Shown here in pieces: positions 12,101-24,100 of a stretch of 64,000 nt of DNA. Every line of letters begins with the position of its first letter. The stretch's first letter is position 1. The stretch is from Delphinus delphis. Its lineage: Eukaryota > Chordata > Mammalia > Artiodactyla > Delphinidae. A program made the position numbers and the translations under genes. The stretch lies in the NCBI RefSeq assembly GCF_949987515.2, contig NC_082694.2:38646451-38710450 (forward strand), in the 5' to 3' direction. The notes below the pieces were generated by a model. The model was given only the letters and a program-made list of their open reading frames with translations. It was not told where the DNA came from and did not search any database.

Positions 12101-15100
12101 AAAGGAATCCGCAAACCCTCAGGATAAATCTCACATTAAGAGAGACTCTAACCTCTAGATTGGTAAGGAATAATGAGAGCTTTATCAGTAGTGTTAAGAG
12201 TTAAAAATCTTCAGGAATGGCAGATTCTTTTCAGCGAAGGGGATAGAGCTATGGTTGTGTGTGATTATGAACCTTTAGCTTATTAAATTTCTAGAAAAGC
12301 AGATATTGGCAGGTATTATTTTGGAAGCTATAAGAGAAACTTGCCACTATTAAATAATCAAGCACTTACTAAAGAGTGAAAGGATAGTAAAAAATTGATG
12401 TGGCACTAGTAACTTATGTTAAACCAATCTCATTTTATTTTGATATAGAAGTAAATATGGTAAAACCTGGAACTATCACTATAGATATGACATATTTTGA
12501 TTACATGAAGGCACTTGACAGAATCTGAAGCTATCCCTGTGAAAGAAATGAGGGTTTTTTTGGGTCAACTTTGAGGGATTTCACTGATGGCAAGCCACAG
12601 AATCTTGTCCTTAATTCTTTCTTCTTCAAGATTTATAGTAATGAGCCTCAGTTTTGAAACTATTCTTTGGAGTGGCATTGTCCCTATTTCAGGGCAGTGA
12701 GGGTGACTTTGGAATCTGTTTCAAGATGAAAAGCTCATTTTGATCTGTTTTGTAAATTGGGGCTCCATGTAAGATTTTTTTGGCAGGGGAGCAAAGGGTG
12801 TAGGTGCTTTATAAATAAGCTTGAAAACCATTAACAATGTTGGTGCTGAAAAAGCCAGCACAATATGAAACTGTTTTCAAGTATTGTAGGTAGTAGTGCA
12901 GTGCTTATGCAGTTGAAATACTGTGTTGAATTATATACAACACAGAGACAGACAGCTTCTGAAGCTATTTGAATACTGTGCAGTTTCACATATCTTCATG
13001 GCACCTCATAAAAATCATGAGAAATAGAATGATTTGGCCAAGGTTACATAGCTAGTAAGTAGCAGAGCTTGGACTAGAATTTAGTTCTTATTCCTACTCA
13101 GTATACTTTTCTCTAACCATGCTGTTCTGTTTTTATTTTTTTAAAGAGGAACTTGACTTTGGGAGTTGGGAAACCCATGAAAAACAAAGGGACTATAGAG
13201 AGATTAATTCTGGCTAAAGTGGATTAGGCAAGGTTTCAAGGAAAGTGGAAGATGAACTGGGCCTTTAACTGGTTGGAATAGTTACTGGGAATGAGGGGAG
13301 TGGACTAGCTTACCAGATTTGTGCGACTCTGCATGACATAGGCACTGCTAACCTCATCCCCTTGCTTGCTTTGTTTTCTTTCAGTGATGTTCTTTATTGC
13401 CATTGAGCCTTTATTTTTCCCTGGAACTTAATCACCTTTCTATGCCTTTAGTTTTTCAGAGAGGCCTTTATTGAGCATCCAGTCTAAAGTAGTTCAGGTT
13501 CTTATCCTTCATAGCACTTACAACAGTTTAAACTATTTTTATTTTTTATTTATTTATTTGGTTGTGCTGGCTCCTTAGTTGTGGCATGCATGTGGGATCT
13601 AGTTCCCTGACCAGGGATCGAACCCGGGCCCCCTACATTGGGAGTGTGGAGTCTTAACCACTGTGCCACCAGGGAAGTCCCCACTTACCACAGTTTAGAA
13701 TTATGTATTTATTTTTATTTACTTATTTAATGTCTTTTTAGTTTTTATTTTTTTTGGCTGCACCGCATGGCTTGTGGGATCTTAGCTCCCTGATCAGGGA
13801 TTGAACCCTCGCCCTCAGCAGTGAACACGCAGAGTCCTAACCACTGGACCACCAGAGAATTCCCTTTAATGTCTTTTTATTATACAGGGTTACAAGTTCT
13901 GTGATTGTGACTAGCTTACATTAACTGAGTTTCACAGTGTCTACACATACTAGGATCAATATGTATCTGCTAAAATATCTGAAAAATCTTAAGATCACTG
14001 GAGGTGGTTAATGGAAGATGAGGGTAGGCTGGATGTGGTAGTTTTTCCTGTTTTCTCAAATTTTGGGGACATTTCAAGTACTGTCAATCCTTGCTTTTGT
14101 GATGTCTTGCTCAGCACCCCCCTTCATAAAAAGGTGCTTCATTGATTTAAAAAAAAAAAAACCCTCATTTTGTTAAGTTGTGTTTTGTTTTTTTCCCTGA
14201 ATGTCCCTTGAGATTAACCCTTATGGATTAAAAATCTAAGATTGGGAATTAGTTTTTGAACCCAAGTCAGGACTCTGTTGCAAGAACCAGAAAGAACACC
14301 CCATTTGGCAGAAAGGAAAAGGAGTTTTTTATTTTATTTTTAATTAAAAAAAATTTATTATTTGTTCATTTTTGGCTGTGTTGGGTCTTAGTTGCTGCGC
14401 GCAGGCTTTCTCTAGTTGTGACGAGCGGGGGCTACTCTTCGTTGCGGTGCACGGGCTTCTCATTGCAGTGGCTTCTCTTGTTGCGGAGCATGGGGTCTAG
14501 GCACGCGGGCTTCAGTACTTGTGGTGCACGGCCTCAGTAGTTGTGGCTCGCAGGCTCTAGAGCGGAGGCTCAGTAGTTGTGACGCACGGGCTTAGTTGCT
14601 CCGCGGCATGTGGGGTCTTCCTGGACCAGGGCTCGACCTGTGTCCCCTGCCTTGGCAGGCGGATTCTTAACCACCACGCCACCAGGGAAGTCCTGAAAAA
14701 GGAGTTTTTAAAAAGTTGTAACTGAGCAGTGCAGGTGTGTGCTATGTTCTGGTATGGTCTACTCTTTTTTTTGTTTGTTTGATTTTGTCTTTTAATTGAA
14801 GTATAGTTGATTTACAGTGTTGTGCTAATTTCTGCTGTACAGTGAAGTGATTCAGTTATACATGTATATACGTTATTTTTTATATTCTTTTCCCATTATG
14901 ATTTGTCACAGGATATTGAATATAGTTTCCTTGTGGTATACAGTAGGACCTTGCTGTTTATCCATTCTGTATATAATAGTTTGCATCTACTAACCCCGAA
15001 CTCCCGATCCATCCCTCCCCCACCCCCCCCACCTTGGTAACCACAAGTATGTTCTCTCTGACTGTGAGTCTGTTTCTGTTCTGTAGGTAGGTTTATTTGT

Positions 15101-18100
15101 GTCATATTTTAGATTCCACATATAAGTGATATCATATGGTATTTGTCTTTTTCTTTCTGACTTGCTTAGCTAAGTATGATGAGCCCTGGGTCCATCCATG
15201 TTGCTGCAAATGGCATTATTTCATTCTTTTTTATGGCTGAGGTGTATTCCATTGTATATGCGTACCACATTTCCTTTATCTGTTTGTCTGGTGATGGACA
15301 TTTACATTGTCCCATATCTTGGCTATTGTGAATAGTGCTGCTGTGAACGTAAGGGTGTGTGTATCTGTTTGAATTAGTTTTGTCCGGATAAATGCCCAGG
15401 AGTGGGATTGCTGGATCATATGGTAGTTCTCGTTGTAGTTTTTAAAAAAAATAAATTTATTTACTTTATTTATTTATTTTTGGCTGCATTGGGTCTTCGT
15501 TGCTGCGCACAGGCTTTCTCTAGTTGTGGCGAGCGGGGGCTGCTCTTCGTTGTGGTGTGTGGGCTTCTCATTGCGGTGGCTTCTCTTGTTGTGGAGCATG
15601 GGCTCTAGGCATGTAGACTTCAATAGTTGTGGCATGTGGGCTCAGTAGTTGTGGCTCGTGGGCTCTAGAGCGCAGGCTCAGTAGTTGTGGTGCACGGGCT
15701 TAGTTGCTTCGCGGCATGTGGGATCTTCCTGGATGAAGGCTTGAACCCGTGGCCCCTGCATTGGTGGGCGGATTCTTAACCACTGTGCCACCAGGGAAGC
15801 CCCTATTTTTAGTTTTTTGAGGAACCTCCATACTGTTTTCCATAGTGGCTGAACCAATTTACATTCCCACCAACAGTGTAGGAGGGTTCCTTTTCTCCTA
15901 GTGTGGTCTACTCTTAATCTGCAGATTCATAGCATTATCAAGACTTCATTTCTCTGTGGCTTGCTCTGCTGTGCCTCCTTGGTTTTGACCTTAGTTTGGC
16001 CCTTCTCAGAGTAGCAGAAATGGCTACTGCACACCATCTTTATACTACACTGTTTGCAAATCACATGTTTATACTACGCAGAGCAAAAAAGAGAGAATCT
16101 CTTCTGAAACCTACTGTACAAGAACAAGGAAGCTGCTTTTTCCAAAACCTGGCTAGCAGATGGTGCTTCATAGATCATTGGCCCATGTTTTTATTATGGG
16201 CCTTATTCCTGAAGTAGAGTTCAAAGAGGATGGATTTTGGTTGGCTTAAACTGATGACCTATTCCTGAAGCTGATCCCACCAAACCTCATAGCTAAAAAA
16301 TGGTAAGTGTTACCCCAAAAGAAATTTGGCATGTTGTGATTATGAAGAAGGTGAAATTGTTTTTGGACAGCAAGCACACAGATATCTAGTACACTGGTAT
16401 ACTGAAAACCTTTTTTTTTTTTTTGGCAGTTTTGTAACTTTTTTTGACAGTCAACAGTTAGTTCTCATCCACATCAACTAAGTTTTTGAAAGTGGTGACA
16501 GGTACCTAGGTAACCAACGTATAGAGTTTGTCTATTTATTTTATGTGTATTTTTTTAAAAAAATTATTTAGGCTGCACTGGGTCTTAGTTGCGGCATGCG
16601 GGAGCTTAATTGTGGCATGCAGACTTCTTGGTTGTGGCATGCATGCGGGATCTAGTTCCCTGACCAAGGATCGAACCTGGGCCCCCTGCATTGGGAGCAT
16701 GGAGTCTTACCAGGGAAGTCCCTAGAGTTTGTTTATTGAATCTTCATCCTCACTGTGTTTTCTGGATAACCACACATGGATACAGTATGGGACATTCCTA
16801 ATTCTTTGGCTCATACTGTTTTGTTGAGCATGGTGTCAGTGTGCACATCTGGAGATCCTGTTTTCTAAATGGCAGATTTCTGGATCTCTTTCAGTGCTTG
16901 AGGGGCACGCTTCTTGAAGCTGACTCTGGATGCACTTGTGAATGTTGATGGTATAGTCTCTGGTTGCTAACCAGAATGGTTGAATGGCCTTCTTCTCTTC
17001 ACCCTTCTTTGCAGGAGTCGTTCTGCTGGGTCCAGTTTGGAAAATTGAAAACCATTTCTTTTTGTTTGTTTGCTTGCTTGTTTAAATTTCATTCATTCAT
17101 TTATTTATTTTTGGCTCTGTTGGGTCTTTGTTGCTGCTTATGGGCTTTCTCTAGTTGTGGGGAGCAGGGGCCACTCTTTGTTGTGGTGCGCAGGCTTCTC
17201 ATTGCGGTGGCTTCCTTGTTGCGGAGCGCGGGCTTTTAGGTGCGCGGGCTTCTGTAGTTGTGGCATGTGGGCTCAGTAGTTGTGGCTCGCAGGCTCTAGA
17301 GCGCATGCTCAGTAGTTGTGGCGTATGGGCTTAGCTGCTCCATGTCACGTGAGATCTTCCTGGACCAGGGCTCGAACCCGTGTCCCCTGCATTGGCAGGC
17401 GGATTCTTAACCACTGCGCCACCACGGAAGTCCCAAAAACCATTTTTTTTTTAACATCTTTATTAGAGTATAATTGCTTTACAGTGGTGTGTTAGTTTCT
17501 GCTTTATAACAAAGTGAATCAGTTATACATATACACATGTCCCCATATCTCTTCCCTCTTGCATCTCCCTCCCTCCCACCCTCCCTATCCCACCCCTCTA
17601 GGTGGTCACAAACCACCTAGCTGATCTCCCTCTGCTATGCGGCTCCTTCCCACTAGCTATCTATTTTACGTTTGGTGGTGTATATATGTCCATGCCACTC
17701 TCTCACTTCGTCCCAGCTTACCCTTCCCCTCCCCGTATCCTCAAGTGCATTCTCTAGTAGGTCTGCATCTTTTTCCAAAAACCATTTCTTAACATTCTGT
17801 TTACTGACTTGATTATTTTTTGTGTGTCTTACCTTAACTCTTTATGTTTGAATACTTTTTTTCAATATATAACAAATATATTGAATATTTTATACATGTA
17901 AGCATTTGCTGTATGCTGTGGTAGATACAGAGATACATTTAGATGTATATCTATTCTTAAGGAAGGTCAGAGTACAATACAGATGAGGCAGTAGGATAAT
18001 AGTTGAGTGATCATTGATCTTACAGACCTGAGTTCAAGTCTTGTTCCTGTCATTTATTAGATCTCTGGCTTTGGTTATGTTCCTTTATCTCTTAGTGCCT

Positions 18101-21100
18101 TCTTACTTACTTGAAAATGAGGATAATAATGACTTAAATACAGGGATTTTGTGAGGATTAAATAAGATAATGCATATCAACACTTAACACAGTGCCAGTG
18201 TAAGAAATATACAAAAAACAATGGTATGAAAAGACAAATGGTAAATTCCATTAAAGTATATATAGCTGAAGTGCAGTGGGAGGAGTTTAGTTTTCTAAGA
18301 TTGGAGAAGGCTTCATGGAGTTGATAGAATTTAAGTTGATCTTTGAGTAATTTTCTTTTTAATGATTGCAATTGGAGAAATGGTTATTTCAGTAAAAAGA
18401 GTTTTGTTAAAACTTTGGTATATATTATTCCAGCTAATTTTCGGTATTTATAAAAAATTGATTTCATATGTACTGTTTGCTTTTTTAAGGAGCACTTTCT
18501 CATTTACTTATGTATATCTGAGAACAGAATTTAATGGCAGCCTACTTTTAGTCTTTTGAATATAACACGTATTTAACTAGCATTTTTCCTGTGAAGAAAA
18601 AAATAAATTAAAATATCCTTGCGCATAGAAATTTGGGTCATGTCCAGGGTCAATAGGTAGAAACTTTTAAGGCTTCTGTTGGTAAATTGCCTACTAGAAG
18701 TGTTATACTAATTTATACCCCAACAGTAGTATTTGAGAGTGCCTGTTTATTTGCATTAGATATTTTGAAGAATCCATATAGTAGAGGAAAAACAGATATA
18801 GTCACTATCCAAAACTACTTGGTTCCTGCAAGAGTTCAGATATTGAGGATTATTGCATTGTTTGTATTGACATATTTGGTTTCTGAGTTTTATTTATTTA
18901 TTTTAAATTTATTTATTTATGGCTGCGTTGGGTCTTCGTTGCTGCGTGCGGGCTTTCTCTAGTTACGGCGAGTGGGGGCTACTCTTTCTTGCAGTGAGCG
19001 GGCTCCTCATTGTAGTGACTTCTCTTGTTGTGGAGCACAGGCTCTAGGTGCATGGGCTTCAGTATTTGTGGTACGCGGGCTCAGTGGTTGTGGCTCGTGG
19101 GCTCTGGAGCGCAGGCTCAGTAGTTGTGGCACACGGGCTTAGTTTTCTCTGCAGCATGTGGGATCTTCCCAGACCAGGGCTTGAACCCGTGTTCCCAGCA
19201 TTAGCAGGCGGATTCTTACCCACTGTGCCACCAGGGAAGTTCTGGTTCCTGAGTTTTAATGAGTATTCTACTGTTATTTAGAAAAGCTTTTCCCACTCTG
19301 AGATCAGATATTCAGTTAAGCTTTTTTCTAGTTTTTATGAATTGTTTAATTTTTAATCCATCTAGAATTTATTTTGGTGTAAGTTATGAAGTGGATCTAA
19401 TATTAGTTTTTCCAAACTATTACTCATTGATCTTAGCGTCCATCTAGTTTTTCACTGTTTTGATATGCCACCTCTGTCTTATACAGAATTTTTGAGTATA
19501 TTCCTGGAGGTCTATTTTTAAGCTTTTTATTGTTTAATTGTTTGGTTTTAATTTAGTTGCTTCATGATATATTTTAGTACCTGAAAATATTAAACCACAT
19601 TGCTAGTGAAAAGTTACTTATTCCTTGAGATAAAACTTCAGAATTCTTTTGTTGTTGTGTTGCCCCCCTTGCCTCACATTCTGTTGGAATTTTTATTGAA
19701 ATTGCATAATGTTTTTAAATAGGAGCATGAGTTGACATCTTACAGTATTGATTCTGCCACTTCAGGAAGCATAATGTGCTTTCCCATTTATATAATCTTT
19801 GTGAAACTTTGTGGGGTTTTTCCTTTATGTAGATTCTGCATGTTTCCTTTATAATTATTCCTAGGTATTTTTATTTCTTCTTATAAATTGAATTTTCACA
19901 CACCTTTATCATTAATTATTTTGCTTTATTTTGATAACAGTTTTATTGAGATACGTACCTTACATGTCACCCATTAAAACTGTACAACTCCGTGGCTTTC
20001 ACTGTATTCACAGAATTATGCAATCATCACCACAGTCAATTTTAGAGCACTTTCATCACCTCAGAAAGAAACCCCACACCTTTTAACTATAACTCTAAAT
20101 CCCCTGTCCTCCCAGCCCTAAGCAAGAGTCTACTTTCCCTATGTATTTGCCTATTTTGAGTCTTTCATATAAATGGAATAATAGTATATCTTGTGACTGA
20201 CTTCTTTCACTTAGCATATTTTCAAGATTCATCCATGTTGGACATGTATCAGTTCTTCATTCCTTTCTGTGACTGAATAATAGACATTGTATGAACATAG
20301 TCCATTTTTTTTTTTCTTTTTTTGGCCGCACCGTGTGGCATGCAGGATCTTCCCCGACCAGGGATCAACAAACCCTTGCCTCCTGCAGTGGAAGCATGGA
20401 GTCTCAACCAGTGGACCAGGAGGGAAGTCCCCACATTTTGTTAATGCATTCATCAGTTGATGGACATTTGGGTTGTTTCTACCTTTTGGCTCTTATGAAT
20501 AATGCTTCTGTGAACATTTGTGTAAAACGTTTTCCATGGACTTAGTTTTTACTTCTCACAGGTACCTGGGAGTGGAATTACGTGGTCGAACGGTAACTCA
20601 GTTTTACATTTTGAAAAACTGCCAAACTGTTTTCCAAAATGATGCAACATTTTATATTCCCTTCAGCAGTGTATGAGGGTTCCAGTTCCTCAACATCCTC
20701 ATCAACACTTGTTATTTTGACTGTTTTATTCTAGCCATCCTAGTGAGCTTAAAGTGGTATCTCATTGTGTTTTGTTTTTTTAATGTGGAATCTTTAGTTG
20801 TGGCATGCGGGATCTTTTTTGTTGTTGTTGCGGCATGCAGACTCTTAGTTGCGGCATGTGGGATCTAGTTCTCTGAGCAGGGATTGAACCCAGGCCCCCT
20901 GCATTGGGAGCATGGAGCCTTAGCCACTGGACCACCAGGGAAGTTCCTCTCACTGTGGTTTTGATTTGCCTTTCCCTGTTGAATGATGATGATGAATATC
21001 TTTTCATATGCTTATTTATCATTTGTATATCTCCTTTGGAGAAATGTCCATTCAGATCCTTTGCTCACTTTTTAATTGGGTTATTTATTTTTTATTATTG

Positions 21101-24100
21101 GGTTGTCAGAGTTCATTAATATATATTCTAGACACGCGTCCCTTATCAGATATATATAATTCGCAAATTTTTTCTCCCATACCGTGGGTAGTCTTTTCAC
21201 TTTATCACTACTGTTCTTTGAAGCACAAAAGGTTTTAATGTTGAAGTTCAGTTTATTTATTTCTTTTGTTGCTTGTGCTTTTGGTATCATGTCTATTGCC
21301 AGAATGCATTGCCAAATCCAAAGGCATGAAGAACTTACCCCTATGTTTTCTTGTAAGTTTAATAGTTTTGGTTCCTATATTTAGGTCTTTGATCCATTTT
21401 GAGTCAATTTCTTGTACACGGTATGAGGTAAGGGTCCAACTTCATCCTTTTGTATGAGGCTGTCCAGTTGTTCTGCCACCATTTGTAGAAAGACATTTTC
21501 CATTGAGTGATCTTGGCAGCTTTGTTGAAAATCAGTTGACTGTGGATGAATGGGTTTGTTTTTGGACTCTCATTTCTTCTTCTTTTTTTTTTTTAAAGCA
21601 GACATCCCTTCTTTTATTTATTTATTTACTTATTTATTTATTTGGCTGTGTTGGGTCTTCGTTGCCGTGCGCAGGCTTTTCTCTAGTTGCGGTGAGCGGG
21701 GGCCACTCCTCGTTGTGGTGAGCGGGCCTCTCATTGCGGTGGCCTCTCCCACTGCAGAGCACGGGCTCTAGGCGTGCGGGCCTCAGCAGTTGTGGCACAC
21801 GGGCTCAGTAGTTGTGGCACACGGGCTCAGTAGTTGTGGCTTGCGAGCTCTAGAGCGCAGGCTCAGCAGTTGTGGTGCACGGGCCCAGCCGCTCCGCGGC
21901 ATGTGGGATCTTCCCGGACTGGAACATGAACCCGTGTCCCCTGCATCGGCAGGCGGACTCTCAACCACTGCGCCACCAGGGAAGCCCCAGAGTATAAGTT
22001 TTGCATTTCTTCTTATTAAATATATTCCCAAGAATTTTATTTTATTTTTTTAAGTCATGAGATGTCACGTTAAAGTCTCCTTTTTAAAAAAAATATTTAT
22101 TTATTTATTTTATTTATTTTTGGCTGCGTCAGGTCTTAGTTGCAGCACGTGGGCTCTAGTTGAGGCACGTGAGCTCAGTAGTTGTGGTGCGTGGGCTTAG
22201 ATGCCCTGCAGCATGTGGAATCCTAGTTCCCTGACCAGGGATCGAACCCACATCCCCTGCATTGGAAGGCAGATTCTTTAGCACTCGACCACCAGGGAAG
22301 TTCTGAATTTTATTGTTTCTGATGTAAATGGAATTGTTTTGTACGTTTCATTTAAAAAATTTTTTAAAAATTTTTGGCTGCATTGCGTCTTCATTGCTGC
22401 GTGCAGGCTTTCTCTAGTTGCGGTGAGCGGGGGCTACTCTTCGTTGCGGTGCACGGGCTTCTCATTGCGGTGGCTTCTCTTGTTGAGGAGTGCAGGCTTC
22501 CATGGTTGTGGCACGTGGGCTCAGTAGTTGTGGCTCACAGGGTCTAGAGCACCGGCTCAGTAGTTGTGGCACATGGGCTTAGTTGCTCCGTGGCATGTGG
22601 AGTGCTCTTGGACCAGGGCTCGAACCTGTGTCCCTTGCATTGGCAGTGCCACCAGGGAAGTCCTCTGTTTCATTTTTGCATTGCTTGTTGCTAGTGTATA
22701 GAAATACAATTGATTACTTGCTTATTAATTTTCTTTAGTGATTCCTTAAGACTTTCTTAGGATTTATACAAGATCATGTCATCTGTGAATAGAAACAGTT
22801 TTACTTCCTTTTCAATTGGGATATGTTTTGTTTCATATAACCCTTTATTATTAAATCTGTATCTTCATTTGGTTCCATCAGTGGTTCTTAAAGTTTGATG
22901 TGTGGACCCTGGGGGTCCCAGAGAGCCTTTCAAGGGGTCTGAGAGGTAAGTCATATTTGCCTTTTGGTTAATATTTTCACTGGTACTGCAAAGGCATGGT
23001 GGATAAAACACATTGCAGGAAATAACACAGTGCACTAAGTAGTTAATGTAATCTTTGCTGCCAAGCACTTGCTGTTTAAAAAAAATGTTCACTTTATGCC
23101 TTTGATGAAGCAATGGATATTAATATTATTAAATCTCAGAAGCTTATGTGCATGTCTTTTAATATCCTGTGATGAAATGAGAAATGCATATAAAGCATTT
23201 CTTTTGTTTACTGCAGTAAGATGGTTGTCTTAAGGAAGTGCCCTCATGTGATTGAGTTGTAAGCTGAACTAGCTGCTTTTTTCATGAAACTCCATTTTTA
23301 TTTGAAAGAATGATTAACTCAGAGGTTATCCAGATTTGGGTATATGGCGTGCATTTTCTGGAATGAATGAGGGAAGCATGTCACTTCAAAGAAGACTGAT
23401 GGTGTTAGTTGCCAGTGATAAAATTGAGCTTTCAAGAAAAAATTAAGATTTGGAAAACTTGTACCTGTCACTGAGTTTGACAGCTGCCCAAAACGTACGG
23501 ATTTTTTTACGAGATTGATGGAACTATTAATAATGATATGATTTTTTGATATTGTGTAATGAAATATGTCAACACTGGAAAGATCTACATAACTTAGTGA
23601 GCCAGTATTTTCCATATCACCAGTGCATGATGTTACAAAATCGTTTATGGTCAAAAGGTCTATTCAGAGAGCAAGATAGATCAGTGGATTTTAATGTAAC
23701 AGTACCGATAAAGTTTTAGATTTCATATTGCAACTTGTCTTTTAGAAATTAACACTCGGGGCTTCCCTGGTGGTACAGTGGTTAAGAATCCGCCTGCCAA
23801 TGCAGGAGACACGGGTTTGAGCCCTGGTCCAGGAAGATCCCACATGCTGTGGAGTAACTAAGCTCATGCACCACAACTACTGAAGCCCGCGCGCCTAGAG
23901 CCTGTGCTCTGTGACAAGAGAAGCCACCGCGATGAGAAGCCTGCGCACCGCAACGAAGAGTAGCCCCCACTCCCCACAACTAGAGAAAACCTGCACCCAG
24001 CAACAAAGACCCAATGCAGCCAAAAATAAATAAGAATAAAAATAAATTAATTAAAAAAATTAACACTCATTGAGTTTTGGTGTAATATCGAAGAATATCC

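Larger units (their letters stand above)
19933..22845 (-). mobile_element. Old L1 (antisense) broken by five SINEs
   Basis: Begins with an L1M-type 3' end (aacagttttattgagatacg, ctgtacaactccgtggcttt) and continues with antisense ORF2: caagattcatccatgttgga, gttgatggacatttgggttg, gagtcaatttcttgtacacg, atcatgtcatctgtgaatag. Several SINEs interrupt it. No intact frame remains. Confidence 0.7.
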
